Shown here in pieces: positions 46,663 through 56,143 of a stretch of DNA of 64,000 nucleotides (position 1 is the stretch's first letter; every line of letters begins with the position of its first letter). Under the pieces are notes generated by a model. The model was not told where the DNA came from. It worked only from the letters and a program-made list of their open reading frames with translations, and ran no database searches. Source of the stretch: Pseudomonas viciae (GTDB taxonomy: Bacteria; Pseudomonadota; Gammaproteobacteria; Pseudomonadales; Pseudomonadaceae); the NCBI RefSeq assembly GCF_004786035.1, contig NZ_CP035088.1, positions 5,344,001 to 5,408,000 on the forward strand. The letters run 5' to 3'. The position numbers were made by a program, and so were the translations under genes.

Positions 46663-47865
46663 TCAGCGCTCAGGGTCCACGGCGACAGAGGCGGGAAAAG
46701 CTGCCCCGCGGCCACGCAACCGAATGCATGCCAAGGCCACCAGTATTTGGAAGGCCGCAACGATCCCCAGCGCAGCAGGCAAAGCGCTGCTCACCCCACC
46801 GGTAATCGCCAGCACCACCAGCGGGCTGGCGAACTCACCGGCAAAGAACATCGCCGTGAAGCCGCCGGCGGCGCGACCACGCTGCTGGAAGTCGATCTGG
46901 GCCATGATCCAGGTGAGCAGAGTCGGCATCATCAAGCCGATGCCCAGGCCGTTGATCAGCACGGCGATCACCACCCATCCATGACTGTCGGCCACCGCCA
47001 GCAACCCGCCACCGATACCGGCCGCGACGAAGGCCAGGAGCACCTGTCGGTACGCCGCTACCCCCCTGAACAGACGGAAACTCAGGGCGCCGACCAGCAC
47101 GCCGAACTGACTGGCGCCCATGGTCATGCCGATCTGCTGCGACCCTTCGACATGCAGCAGATTGAGCAGGTAACCGACTTGTACCGGCACGATAAACAGG
47201 CTCAAGCCGGCCAGGAATGACAGGGCATACAACGGTGCCAGGGGGCGCCAGGGGAATGCCCTCCTCACCGCCGTTGTCGCCGTGACGACATGTGCGCGTG
47301 GCTCCCACAGCAACCAAAGCATCAGTGGCAGGAACACCAGCCCCACCCCATACAGGGCGAACGGGGTGCGCCAGCCGTGCTCGCCGAGCACGCCGCCGAC
47401 GGAAATGAAAATCGCCGCCGACAACGAGGTCGCAACCATTTGCAGGGCGAACATGCGTTCACGTCGCGCGCCGCTGTAGTAGTCGCCCATCATCGTGGTG
47501 CAACAGGTCATGATCGCCGCCTCGGCCACGCCGATACCGGCGCGGCTGATAACGATGACCTGCAGCGACTCCAACCAGAGCGGCAACACGCCACAGACGG
47601 TGTAGAGAAACATCGCGCCGATCAGCAATGGCTTGCGCCCGAGCCGGTCGGCGATGATCCCGGCCACGGGTGCCAACAGCGCAATCATCAACGCCGGGAG
47701 CGTCAGGGCAATGGGCACCAGCACGGCCACACCCGGTGTATCCGCGAAGTGCTCCTGCATCCGCGGCAGTATGGGGGCCAGCAGCACCGCACCGAGCACC
47801 GGCAGGCAACTGCCGAGCAACAGCAACAACGACTGTGGCAAACCGGCCTGGCGTTCAACACTCAT
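46663..47865 (-). CDS. MFS transporter
   Basis: 400 residues with 12 hydrophobic segments and the loop motif GIIADRLGRKPLLIGAMFLY. Most like drug/proton-antiport or aromatic-acid MFS carriers. Placed between the Rieske oxygenase and the RND genes, it may import the aromatic substrate or export a toxic product. Its ATG overlaps by 11 nt the 38-codon open frame at 47855-47971, which suggests coupled translation. Confidence 0.87.
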   Translation of the reverse strand: MSVERQAGLPQSLLLLLGSCLPVLGAVLLAPILPRMQEHFADTPGVAVLVPIALTLPALMIALLAPVAGIIADRLGRKPLLIGAMFLYTVCGVLPLWLESLQVIVISRAGIGVAEAAIMTCCTTMMGDYYSGARRERMFALQMVATSLSAAIFISVGGVLGEHGWRTPFALYGVGLVFLPLMLWLLWEPRAHVVTATTAVRRAFPWRPLAPLYALSFLAGLSLFIVPVQVGYLLNLLHVEGSQQIGMTMGASQFGVLVGALSFRLFRGVAAYRQVLLAFVAAGIGGGLLAVADSHGWVVIAVLINGLGIGLMMPTLLTWIMAQIDFQQRGRAAGGFTAMFFAGEFASPLVVLAITGGVSSALPAALGIVAAFQILVALACIRLRGRGAAFPASVAVDPER

Positions 47866-47971
47866 CGTCCACCTCCGATGCTTGGGCTGCGCAGAACGCC
47901 ATGCCGAAGGCGCTCAGGCCGGCTATAAGGTCAAGCCATAGAGGCTGCTGGAACAGATACATACGAGGCAT
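47855..47971 (-). CDS. Possible 38-residue membrane or leader peptide
   Basis: A short frame beginning MPRMYLFQQPLWLDLIAGLS and ending EVDDEC. It has AAAGGAC 7 nt before its ATG, a perfect CA motif upstream, one hydrophobic helix (about 11-30), and a stop overlapping the MFS start. Because the MFS gene has only a weak ribosome site of its own (GGAGGTGGACG lies inside this frame), translation of the peptide may open the MFS start. Not recognised; could be a micro-protein or a coupling leader. Confidence 0.5.
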   Translation of the reverse strand: MPRMYLFQQPLWLDLIAGLSAFGMAFCAAQASEVDDEC

Positions 47972-47982
47972 GGCAACGTCCT

Positions 47983-47993
47983 TTCTTGTTGTT
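47983..47993 (-). promoter_or_regulatory. CA motif before the 38-codon frame and MFS gene
   Basis: AACAACAAGAA on the minus strand is a perfect AANAANAANAA. It begins in the stop codon of the RND gene and ends 11 nt before the small ATG. Confidence 0.6.
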
Positions 47994-50520
47994 ATGGCGC
48001 GACCGGATTAGCCGCCGCAGAGACTGTTTTCTTGCACGCTGAATGCTGCACCCTGGTTACCTGCTCGGCGGTGACGGGCACCTGCGGCACACTCGTCAGG
48101 CCATGGCTTTCATCCCAGGGTTGGTGCTCGGCCTGTCCCTTGCACACCCGCTTGCTTGGCAACAGGAAGTGGGCCAGGGCCGGCAACAGAACCAGCGCAC
48201 CGACCATGTTCCAGACGAACATGAAGGCCAGCAGCACGCCCATGTCAGCCTGGAACTTGATTGGCGAAAACATCCAGGTGGCCACGCCGATCGCCAGGGT
48301 CACACCGGTCAGCATCACCACCTTGCCGGTGGACAGCAGTGCCTGGTAATACGCCTGCGACAAGCTGGTGCCCTGGCGCATATGGCCGAGCAGGATGCTC
48401 ATCACATACAGCGCATAGTCGACGCCGATGCCCACGCCGAGGGCGATCACCGGCAGGGTCGCGACCTTGACGCCGATGTTCAGCCAGACCATCAGCGCCT
48501 CGCAGAGGATCGATGTGAGCATCAGCGGGATCACCGCACAAATCGTCGCGCGCCAGGAGCGGAAGGTGATCAGGCACAGCAAGATCACTGCGCCGTAGAC
48601 CCAGAACAGCATTTCGCGATTGGCCTGCTTGACCACGATATTGGTCGCCGCCTCGATCCCGGCATTGCCTGCGGCCAGGAGGAACTGGACCTCGTCGGTA
48701 TTGTTCGCCGCGGCGAACTGTTCGACGTGCTCCACCAGGCGGGTCAGCGTTTGCGCCTTGTGGTCGGAGAGGTAGACGTACAGTGTCAGCAGGCTACAGT
48801 CTTCGTTGTACAGCCCGCGCGGCGCCCCGGCGGTGACCATGTTGAGCATTGCCTGGTTGTTCTGCAGCTCGTACCACTTCGGGCTGCCTTCGCTGAGGCC
48901 GACCAGCATCCGGCGATTGAGCAGCGCCAGCGAATTGGTCGAATCAACCCCTGGCAAGGTGCGCAATTGCCAGTCGAGCGCATCGACCTTGCGCAGGATG
49001 TCGTAACGCGAACAGGCGCTGGCGGGCGTCTTGATCATGACCGCGAACAGATCGCTGCTGGCGCCGTAATGATGGGTAAGAAACGCATCATCCTGGTTGT
49101 AGCGCGAGTCGGCCCGCAGCTCGGGTGCGCCCGCATCCAGATCACCGATTTTCAATTGCAGGCTGACCACGAAGCCGGCGGTAGCCAGTGCCAGGCTCAG
49201 CGCAATGCACAATGCAGCCCAGCGACGCTGGGTGAACAGGTCGAGGAAACGCCAGAACCCGTGGCGACTCTGGCCAGCTTGTTCAGCGTGCTCGCTTTTC
49301 AGACTCAGTCGCGCAGCGTGGCGGCTGACACCAACATAGGAGAGCAGTACCGGCAGCAGGATTAAATTGGTGAAGATCAGCACGGCCACGCCAATGCTGG
49401 CGATCATCGCCAGATCCTGGATCACCTGGATCTTGATGATCATCAGCACCGCAAAGCCGACCGCGTCGCAGAGCAGCGCGGTGAGACCGGCGAGAAACAG
49501 GCGGCGGAAAGTGAAACGCGCGGCGACCACACGGTGCATGCCCCGACCGATGTCTTGCATGATGCCGTTCATCTTCTGTGCGCCATGGCTCATGCCAATG
49601 GCAAACACCAGGAACGGCACCAACACCGAATAGGGATCCAGTTGATAGCCCAGCAGCGGCAGCAGGCCGAGCTGCCAGACCACCGCCACCAACGAGCAGA
49701 ACACCACCAGCAAGGTGCTGCGGATGCAGCGGGTGTACCAGTAGAGCACCACGGCGGTGATCAGAATGGCCACGGCAAAGAACATCAGGATCTGCCGCAG
49801 ACCGGCGATCAGGTCACCGATTTTCTTGGCGAAACCGGTGATGCGAATGTCGATGCTATCGCTCTGGTATTGGCTGCGCAGCGACTCCAGTTGTTGCGAC
49901 AGCCTGGTGTAGTCCAACGGTTGGCCGTCGGGGGTGCGCTGCAGCAGGGGCACATGGATGATGCTCGATGCCTGGTCGAACGCCACCAACTGGCCGATTT
50001 CGTTGGACAGTTGCACATTGCGTCGCAGTGCCGCGAGGCTGGCGGCGCCGCCATCGTAGTTATCCGGAATGACTGGCCCACCGTCCAGGCCTGCTTCGGT
50101 CACCGCCACCCAGCGCGTGGCCGGCGTCCACAGCGACTTCATGTACGCACGGTCGACACCGGGCAGCAGATAGATCTTGTCGCTCAACGCCTGGAGGGTC
50201 TTGAGGTAGGCGCTGTCGTAGATGTCGCCCCGCTTGTTGACCACCGCGATGCGCACCGCGTTACCCAGCCCGCTCAACTCCTTCTGGTGCTCAAGGTAGT
50301 TGGCGATATAGGGGTGATGGGTGGGGATCATTTTTTCGAAACTGGCGTTGAGCTCGACACGACTGGACTGCCAACCCAGCACCAGCGTGGTCGCCAGGCA
50401 CAGCAGCAACACCCATAGGCGATGGTTGAACAGTGCTCGCTCAAGCACCGAGCCGGAACGCGGATCAAAGTCATCGAACGCATTCGCAGGAGACTGGGGG
50501 AAATTACCAGGGGACGTCAT
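47992..50520 (-). CDS. RND/MMPL family transporter (HAE3-like)
   Basis: 842 residues, two repeats of one membrane helix, a large periplasmic loop and a five-helix bundle. Seen: HRLWVLLLCLATTLVLGWQS helix 1, VPFLVFAIGMSHGAQKMNGI and its later counterpart VIALGVGIGVDYALYVMSIL, the second helical half. These RND proteins move hydrophobic compounds. It belongs with the YCF48-like, DUF1329 and DUF1302 genes directly upstream. ATG 50520 follows GTGAGG; the YCF48 stop is 4 nt away. Confidence 0.88.
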   Translation of the reverse strand: MTSPGNFPQSPANAFDDFDPRSGSVLERALFNHRLWVLLLCLATTLVLGWQSSRVELNASFEKMIPTHHPYIANYLEHQKELSGLGNAVRIAVVNKRGDIYDSAYLKTLQALSDKIYLLPGVDRAYMKSLWTPATRWVAVTEAGLDGGPVIPDNYDGGAASLAALRRNVQLSNEIGQLVAFDQASSIIHVPLLQRTPDGQPLDYTRLSQQLESLRSQYQSDSIDIRITGFAKKIGDLIAGLRQILMFFAVAILITAVVLYWYTRCIRSTLLVVFCSLVAVVWQLGLLPLLGYQLDPYSVLVPFLVFAIGMSHGAQKMNGIMQDIGRGMHRVVAARFTFRRLFLAGLTALLCDAVGFAVLMIIKIQVIQDLAMIASIGVAVLIFTNLILLPVLLSYVGVSRHAARLSLKSEHAEQAGQSRHGFWRFLDLFTQRRWAALCIALSLALATAGFVVSLQLKIGDLDAGAPELRADSRYNQDDAFLTHHYGASSDLFAVMIKTPASACSRYDILRKVDALDWQLRTLPGVDSTNSLALLNRRMLVGLSEGSPKWYELQNNQAMLNMVTAGAPRGLYNEDCSLLTLYVYLSDHKAQTLTRLVEHVEQFAAANNTDEVQFLLAAGNAGIEAATNIVVKQANREMLFWVYGAVILLCLITFRSWRATICAVIPLMLTSILCEALMVWLNIGVKVATLPVIALGVGIGVDYALYVMSILLGHMRQGTSLSQAYYQALLSTGKVVMLTGVTLAIGVATWMFSPIKFQADMGVLLAFMFVWNMVGALVLLPALAHFLLPSKRVCKGQAEHQPWDESHGLTSVPQVPVTAEQVTRVQHSACKKTVSAAANPVAP

Positions 50521-50524
50521 AACC

Positions 50525-51628
50525 TCACTCCGAAGCGGCAGTGGACGGCTGCGCAATACGCTGCAGCCCGGTGAAACCGGCAACGACCAGGCTGCCATCG
50601 GCGGCCTCGATCAGACTTGAAACAGGCTTACCCAAGGGCTTGCCCAGTGGCAGCAGCGCCGCCCCGGTCTGCTCACCGTTGAGAAACAGTGCGCCGCCCT
50701 GGTTGACCAGCAACACCTGGCCGTCGGCCAGGCGGGTGGCGTCGTTGAAGGCAATCGGCATGGGGACTGACAGGCGCTGGAAGCTTTCGCCACCGTCATT
50801 GGAGATAAAGGCATTGCCCCTCAGGCCGCCAACCAGCAAGGCGCCATCGGCGCGGCTCTGCAAGGTGAAAAAACTGCCTTCATAGGGGCTTTCCAACTGG
50901 CTGAACGAAGCCGCGTCGTCATCCGAGCGCGCCAGGTAACCCTGCTCGCCCGCCAGGAACCAGCGCGCGCCTTGGTGACTGATGGCGTACAAGTGCATCC
51001 CGTTCGGGTTGGCGATGTGCCCCATCAGCGACTGCCACGTGGCACCGCCATCGGAGGTCCACAGCGCCAGCCCGTAGGCGCCGACGATCAGCCCGTGTTG
51101 GGCATCAATGAACTCGAACGCCAGGAAGGGTTTGTCCGCCCCATCGGCGACGAGACGCTCGGCACTTTGTACGCGTGCCAATGCGTCATCCGGGTTGGCA
51201 GCGTTGGGCTGGTCAGCCTTCGCTGCGTCCAGTTCGAGCTGGGCCGCACGGGCGCCGTCGAGTTGCAGCGTCCAATGCTCGCCACCGTCACGCGTGGCCA
51301 ATACCACGCCCGCGTGACCGACGGCCCAGCCCTTTTGCGCATCAACGAACTGCACCGCCGTCAGGCTGACCGAAACCGGCACCGAGGCCTGACGCCAGCT
51401 TTGCCCATTGTCGTCGGAGAGCAGCACCAGGCCGCGCTCGCCCACGGCCACCAGACGTGTGCCGGCACGCGCCAGGTCGATCAATACGCTGTTCTGCGCA
51501 GCCGGTACCCGCATGGCCGGGGTACTGAGCGGCACGTCCACCGCAGCCGGCCCGGCCAGGCACACGCTCGTGGCGAAGGGCAAATACAGGGCCAAGAGCA
51601 CAGTGCCCGCCTGACTGATTCTGTTCAT
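50525..51628 (-). CDS. YCF48-like beta-propeller protein, exported
   Basis: 367 residues. Signal peptide MNRISQAGTVLLALYLPFA, then repeated bladed motifs with SDDNGQSWRQ, TRDGGEHWTLQ, TSDGGATWQSL and SNDGGESFQRL, the Asp-box/YCF48 pattern of sialidase-like propellers. Such proteins in this gene order are thought to help the RND pump and porin-like partners. Periplasmic. Tightly linked to the RND gene. Confidence 0.88.
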   Translation of the reverse strand: MNRISQAGTVLLALYLPFATSVCLAGPAAVDVPLSTPAMRVPAAQNSVLIDLARAGTRLVAVGERGLVLLSDDNGQSWRQASVPVSVSLTAVQFVDAQKGWAVGHAGVVLATRDGGEHWTLQLDGARAAQLELDAAKADQPNAANPDDALARVQSAERLVADGADKPFLAFEFIDAQHGLIVGAYGLALWTSDGGATWQSLMGHIANPNGMHLYAISHQGARWFLAGEQGYLARSDDDAASFSQLESPYEGSFFTLQSRADGALLVGGLRGNAFISNDGGESFQRLSVPMPIAFNDATRLADGQVLLVNQGGALFLNGEQTGAALLPLGKPLGKPVSSLIEAADGSLVVAGFTGLQRIAQPSTAASE

Positions 51629-51699
51629 AACCTACCTCGGAAAAACACTCGCACCTCAAGGGCAAGCCGACAGGCCTGCCCTTCACGCTCAGCTCAGAC

Positions 51700-53064
51700 T
51701 CAACGCACGCCGCGCCCGGCCATCGCCGCTGGCGAGAACTCGGAGGCCTTGTAGCGATCGACCGCGTGATACTGCTCCGGCAATCCGGCGTAGACGTTCT
51801 GGATAAACCACGCCCCCGAAGTCAGGTCATAAAAACCGGCAGACAGTTGCACCACGGCTGGCAAGTCGGGCAGTACGGAAGGCAGGGACCAGAGGGTCTT
51901 GGCCAGTTGGCCGCTGGCGTCCCAACGGTCGCCGAGCAGGGCTTGCCAGCTGTCTTCGTCGAGGTAGTAGCGACCTTTGGGCAACTGGTGACGCTTGCCG
52001 GCGGCCAACGTCGACTCGACTACCCAGACGCGGTGCAACTCCCAGCGCACGTAGTCAGGATTCAGATGGTGCTTGGCGAACAGGTCTTGCGGCTGGGCGG
52101 CGGCCTGCATCTTGTTGGTGTTGTAGGGAACATACATTTCCTGCTTGCCCACCAGTTTCCAGTCGAACCGGTCCGTACGTCCCTGCCACACGAACAGTTC
52201 GTCGAAGGACATGACCCCGGCAGTGGACGGCGTAGGGGTATCGCAGCAAGCGTTGGGCAGCGTGCGCACCCGGCGCTGGCCGCTCAGATAGACATGGGCC
52301 TGGGATTTGTCGCCGTTGATGTTCTCGCGCCCCAGGATCTGCTCGCCGGCACGAATCGCCGGGCCGAGATTGACAAAGCGCACCTGCCAATAATCACCCG
52401 AGTAGTTTTCAGGGCTGCCTTCCTCGAAGTAGTAGGGCATTTCCTGGGTCAACAGGCCGTCGCTGGTCATCACCTGGTTACCGTCGGCCGTCATCAGATA
52501 ATGGCGAAAATGCCCCGCCACCGAGGTGCCGCGCCAGTTCAGCAAGTGATTCCAAATGGCTTCGGTACCATTCTGGGGAATCGGAAACGGGATCCCGCCA
52601 AAGGCACCGTCAGGGATCAGGCCGGCGCTGCTGTCGACCAGTTTGGCGCGGGTCGCATTCTTGAACGTGTTGTCATAGACCCACTGTGGCGCGGCCGCCG
52701 TGCGCCGGGTCGGATAGACGTCGATGCGATAGGTGTCCGGGAAACGCTTGAACAGCTCCTTGGTGCCGTCGCTGAGCTTGTCGGCGTACTTCGCCACGTT
52801 CTGCGCGGTGATGCTGAACAAAGGTTTGTCCGCGGCAAACGGATCGCCGCGCTTGCCGCCCGGTGTGTAGGCCGGATCAACCTTGGTGTAGCCACCGTCC
52901 CAGGCCGGAATGCTGCCGTCGGCATTACCGGCTTTCTCGGCACCGAAGGGCGTCAGGGTCTTGCCCAGCGCGGCCGCTTGTTCGGCGCTGGCGGCCAAGG
53001 CCATCGGCGCGGCGGCGGCCAGCAGGGTTAAGCACAAGGCCTTTAGAGTGAACTGAATGGTCAT
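51700..53064 (-). CDS. DUF1329 outer-membrane/periplasmic protein
   Basis: 454 residues with a signal peptide (MTIQFTLKALCLTLLAAAAP). Core features: GKTLTPFGAEKAGNADGSIPAW, PFPIPQNGTEAIWNHLLNWRG, YLSGQRRVRTLPNACCDTP and RYYLDEDSW. DUF1329 belongs to the LolA/LppX-like lipid-carrier folds by what I recall. It is nearly always next to DUF1302. ATG 53064 with AGAGG upstream; the frame extension is a TTG. Probable carrier of a hydrophobic compound across the periplasm. Confidence 0.9.
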   Translation of the reverse strand: MTIQFTLKALCLTLLAAAAPMALAASAEQAAALGKTLTPFGAEKAGNADGSIPAWDGGYTKVDPAYTPGGKRGDPFAADKPLFSITAQNVAKYADKLSDGTKELFKRFPDTYRIDVYPTRRTAAAPQWVYDNTFKNATRAKLVDSSAGLIPDGAFGGIPFPIPQNGTEAIWNHLLNWRGTSVAGHFRHYLMTADGNQVMTSDGLLTQEMPYYFEEGSPENYSGDYWQVRFVNLGPAIRAGEQILGRENINGDKSQAHVYLSGQRRVRTLPNACCDTPTPSTAGVMSFDELFVWQGRTDRFDWKLVGKQEMYVPYNTNKMQAAAQPQDLFAKHHLNPDYVRWELHRVWVVESTLAAGKRHQLPKGRYYLDEDSWQALLGDRWDASGQLAKTLWSLPSVLPDLPAVVQLSAGFYDLTSGAWFIQNVYAGLPEQYHAVDRYKASEFSPAAMAGRGVR

Positions 53065-53076
53065 GCGCAAATCCTC

Positions 53077-54756
53077 TTAGAACGTGGTCTTGACGGAGAA
53101 AGCCAGGTAATCCCGGTCCTTCAGCGACTGCTTGTAATTGAACTGGTTGGCGGCGTTGAGGCTGGTGTCCTCGGGCCCGTAGAAGTGGGTGTAGGTCAGC
53201 CCCACAGTCACTTGGTCCAGGTAGGTGGCGGAGACACCGATGTTCATATCCCCCCCTCTGTCGGGGCCGAACCCGCTGATCACAGCCGACTTGCCCATGG
53301 GGAAATAACTGATGCCCAGCGGCACGCTGATATCCACGCCCGGGAAGAACTGGCGATAGGTGGGCGTGTAAACCAGTTTCAGGCCCAGGGCGTCGTCGGT
53401 GGCGTTAGGATCAAGGGCTGCGCGGTTCTTGGTCACGGCGAGCAGGCGGTTCCAGGCCACTTCCCCTGTCAGGCTGGCTTCATTGGCGACGAAGGAAGGG
53501 CCCAGCGATGCCAGGACGTTGAGGTTGACGTGAGCCGTACGGCCGACGGCGTACAGGGCATCATCGTTGTTGTCCGCCTCGACGCCCGGCAGGACGGTCT
53601 GGGCGTTGGACACCAACGGCATGTTCCAGCGCATCGATGCCTCGCCGGCAAAGCTGTACTCGTCCACGGAGGTGGCGAAACTGGCCCCCAGGACACGGAT
53701 ATCTTCCGGATAGACCCAGGAGTACTCGCCGACTTTGCCAGTACCGAAATCCGGCCCGGTGGCATTCGGCTTCAAGTACAACGTTGGGGTTTTCTCGTGA
53801 TATTGGAGCGCGTACAGACCGTAGTCCGTCGTCCCGGTGTTGTACTTGAGCTGCAGGCCGCCCTGACCGGAGCTCCTGGCTTTCTTGTCCTTGCCATGGA
53901 AAAACGCAGCCGGGCTATTGGCATTACCGCCCAGGAAATCCGGAAACGGTCCGCCAGTGATCAGCCGTTCATTGCCGTCGCCGATGGTATCGCTGGTGGA
54001 GAAGTAGCTGCCGGCGCCCGGCAAGCGAGTGGCTTCCCACTCCAACTGGTAGAAGGCGCCCAATGACACATCGTCGGTCAGTTGGTAGGCGGTCGAGAGC
54101 TGGTTGACCGGCCGGGTGATTTCCTTGAATTGGGTGTTGGGCACCGATTGCGCCTTGACCACATCCACCGGTGCCATGGCACCGGCAATACCGTTGCCGC
54201 CGAAAAACAGGCTCTCGCCCCAGATCAGGCCGTGGCGCCCGGCGCGAATCGATAAGGCACGGTCGGCCAACTCACCGTTCCAATAGACAAAGGCATCCAG
54301 CAGTTCACCGTCACCACCGTGCAGTTGACGGGTGTCGCTGGTGAACTCGTCGAAGCCCACCGAACGTTGGTTGGCACTGGCCGCGTCGTTGTTGTCGTTG
54401 CGGTCCTGGTAGACGGTGTCGTACCACGCGGCACCGCTCAAACGGGCACCGAAGTTGTGAAAACCAATGTCCAGTTCGGAAAGAATATCCAGCCGATTGG
54501 AGATCAACCCCTTGCCGAAGTTGTGATCGCCGTCATTCTGGTTCAGCGCCGTCTGGCCCTCGCTGAGTTTGCTGCTGGGCTCCTTCAGGCGCCAGGCCGC
54601 GCTGTACTTGAGCGTGTTGTCCCAGCGCAAACTGAGATCGGGATTGCCGGTATCGATCTGAAAGGCCTGGGCAACCGAAGCGCCAAGCCCCAGGCTGGCC
54701 GCCAGGGTCAGGGTGAAGGGGACGCGCCGCGACGCAGCGATCTTGCGAGTAGCCAT
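53077..54756 (-). CDS. DUF1302 outer-membrane beta-barrel-like protein
   Basis: 559 residues. Signal peptide (VPFTLTLAASLGLGASVAQA), then FQIDTGNPDLSLRWDNTLKY and many alternating-residue strands; the last residues DYLAFSVKTTF end in aromatic F, the outer-membrane barrel signal. DUF1302 partners DUF1329 and RND proteins in uptake or export of hydrophobic substrates. 12-nt gap to DUF1329. A CA motif lies before the ribosome site. Confidence 0.9.
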   Translation of the reverse strand: MATRKIAASRRVPFTLTLAASLGLGASVAQAFQIDTGNPDLSLRWDNTLKYSAAWRLKEPSSKLSEGQTALNQNDGDHNFGKGLISNRLDILSELDIGFHNFGARLSGAAWYDTVYQDRNDNNDAASANQRSVGFDEFTSDTRQLHGGDGELLDAFVYWNGELADRALSIRAGRHGLIWGESLFFGGNGIAGAMAPVDVVKAQSVPNTQFKEITRPVNQLSTAYQLTDDVSLGAFYQLEWEATRLPGAGSYFSTSDTIGDGNERLITGGPFPDFLGGNANSPAAFFHGKDKKARSSGQGGLQLKYNTGTTDYGLYALQYHEKTPTLYLKPNATGPDFGTGKVGEYSWVYPEDIRVLGASFATSVDEYSFAGEASMRWNMPLVSNAQTVLPGVEADNNDDALYAVGRTAHVNLNVLASLGPSFVANEASLTGEVAWNRLLAVTKNRAALDPNATDDALGLKLVYTPTYRQFFPGVDISVPLGISYFPMGKSAVISGFGPDRGGDMNIGVSATYLDQVTVGLTYTHFYGPEDTSLNAANQFNYKQSLKDRDYLAFSVKTTF

Positions 54757-54770
54757 CGAAGTAACCCTCT

Positions 54771-54781
54771 TTATTGTTGTT
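54771..54781 (-). promoter_or_regulatory. CA motif before the DUF1302 gene
   Basis: AACAACAATAA on the minus strand is a perfect AANAANAANAA; GAGGG follows it and the ATG is 14 nt on. Confidence 0.65.
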
Positions 54782-54884
54782 GTATGTCAGCTCTTCTGGT
54801 GAAACGGCGCCCGCAGTCCAACCGGGCCAAGCCTGCACAGGCATGAAACATCCATGGGAGAGCGAATTCAGTCTTGCCGGCGCC

Positions 54885-56009
54885 TCAGATGGGCTCTGCC
54901 GTGACCTCGAGCATCCGCCTGACCAGGCCGATCCGGTCGAAACTGCTGTCGTGGGCCATTTCCTTGTCACCGGCCAGCACCGAGCTTTCGCTGATGAATT
55001 TGCAGCGCTCGTATCGGCGCGCCATGAAGCGTTCGAGCTGCTGTTCGACGCTGCCACCGGCGACCAGCTCTTCGCCGAGCACGACAGCATCTTCAATGGC
55101 CATGCCAGCGCCCTGGCCCAGGTGCGGCGTCGTGGCGTGCACCGCGTCGCCAATCAGCACGACACGGCCGCGGTACCAGGGCTCACTGACGAACACCACC
55201 TCCAACGGCTTGTAGACCACCTGGTCACTGTCGAGGATCTGCTCGCGCAGTTCACCGATCAGCCCGGTAAAACCACTCAGGCGCTGGCGCATCTGGGTCG
55301 CCAGCGTGGCGGCATCCATCCGGGGGTTGGCGGGTTCATGGGAGGTGACGAACATGTACATCTGGTCACGACCCAGCGGCACCAGTCCGGCATTGCCAGC
55401 AGGGCCTTGGAAGGTAGCCAGGTGATCGATTCCAGCGGCGCGTGGAAAGTTGTAGCGCCACACCGACTGGCCGGTGAAACGCGGCCGGTACTGCTCGCCG
55501 AACAGCAAACCGCGCATTTGCGAGTACAGGCCATCGGCCCCCACGACCAGGTCGTAACAACCGCGACTGCCGTCGGTGAACAGCACATCAACGCCCTCGT
55601 CCACCTGCTCCAGGGTTTGCACGCTCAGGCCCAGGCGAATCGAGGCACCCAGGGCAATGGTGGTTTCGCAGAGGACTTGATGCAGGGCCAGGCGCGAGAT
55701 GCCGACGTTGGCCGGGTATTCGGGGCCGGCCAGGCGCTGGCCGGGTATTCGCGCCAGCTGTTCACCCGCTGTGGTATTGATGGTCACATCCTCGAACGCG
55801 TAGGCAGCATCCAGGTAGCCGTCCAACACACCCAACTTGGCCATCTCACGCACGACGTTGCTCTGCTGGATGATGCCGACGCCGTAGACTGTCCATTGCG
55901 TCTTGAGCTCGACAAGTTCGACTTCGATGTCCTGGCGACGCAAAGCGATCGCGGCGCACAGACCACCGATACCACCACCGACGATAAGCACTTTTTTCAC
56001 TGCTTTCAT
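54885..56009 (-). CDS. FAD-dependent aromatic hydroxylase (FdeE-like)
   Basis: 374 residues, group A flavoprotein monooxygenase. Seen: VLIVGGGIGGLCAAIALRRQ at the N-terminus, VGADGLYSQMRGL (DG motif), RVVLIGDAVHATTPHLGQGAG (GD motif). Start: ATG 56009; the frame continues to a GTG at 56039, but those codons spell the A-rich CA motif and have no ribosome site. Together with the Rieske ferredoxin, VOC dioxygenase and NodD-like regulator it recalls FdeE, which hydroxylates the naringenin A-ring in Herbaspirillum (family knowledge from memory). A nod-box-like block lies 135 nt upstream. Confidence 0.85.
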   Translation of the reverse strand: MKAVKKVLIVGGGIGGLCAAIALRRQDIEVELVELKTQWTVYGVGIIQQSNVVREMAKLGVLDGYLDAAYAFEDVTINTTAGEQLARIPGQRLAGPEYPANVGISRLALHQVLCETTIALGASIRLGLSVQTLEQVDEGVDVLFTDGSRGCYDLVVGADGLYSQMRGLLFGEQYRPRFTGQSVWRYNFPRAAGIDHLATFQGPAGNAGLVPLGRDQMYMFVTSHEPANPRMDAATLATQMRQRLSGFTGLIGELREQILDSDQVVYKPLEVVFVSEPWYRGRVVLIGDAVHATTPHLGQGAGMAIEDAVVLGEELVAGGSVEQQLERFMARRYERCKFISESSVLAGDKEMAHDSSFDRIGLVRRMLEVTAEPI

Positions 56010-56022
56010 GCTTGTCTCACTC

Positions 56023-56036
56023 TTATTCTTGTTATT
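56023..56036 (-). promoter_or_regulatory. CA motif, longest in the window, before the flavin hydroxylase
   Basis: AATAACAAGAATAA on the minus strand repeats AAN without a break for 14 nt, 13 nt before the ATG. Confidence 0.7.
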
Positions 56037-56143
56037 CACGCAAGCTTTCTGCCGGAGCGATCCGAGGCCTCACTACCGGCTGTTTCTGCACGCATTCGCT
56101 ACCGCGTTGTGCTCACTTTCTCGGCAAAGCAGGCGTTTGACTA

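Noticed and set aside
48043..49365. 440-codon plus-strand frame opposite the RND gene
   Set aside because: Antisense shadow; the minus strand has a full RND transporter with membrane helices.
56010..56039. GTG start that would add ten residues (NNKNK-type) to the flavin hydroxylase
   Set aside because: The codons are the CA motif itself, no ribosome site precedes the GTG, and the FAD site is at normal spacing from ATG 56009.
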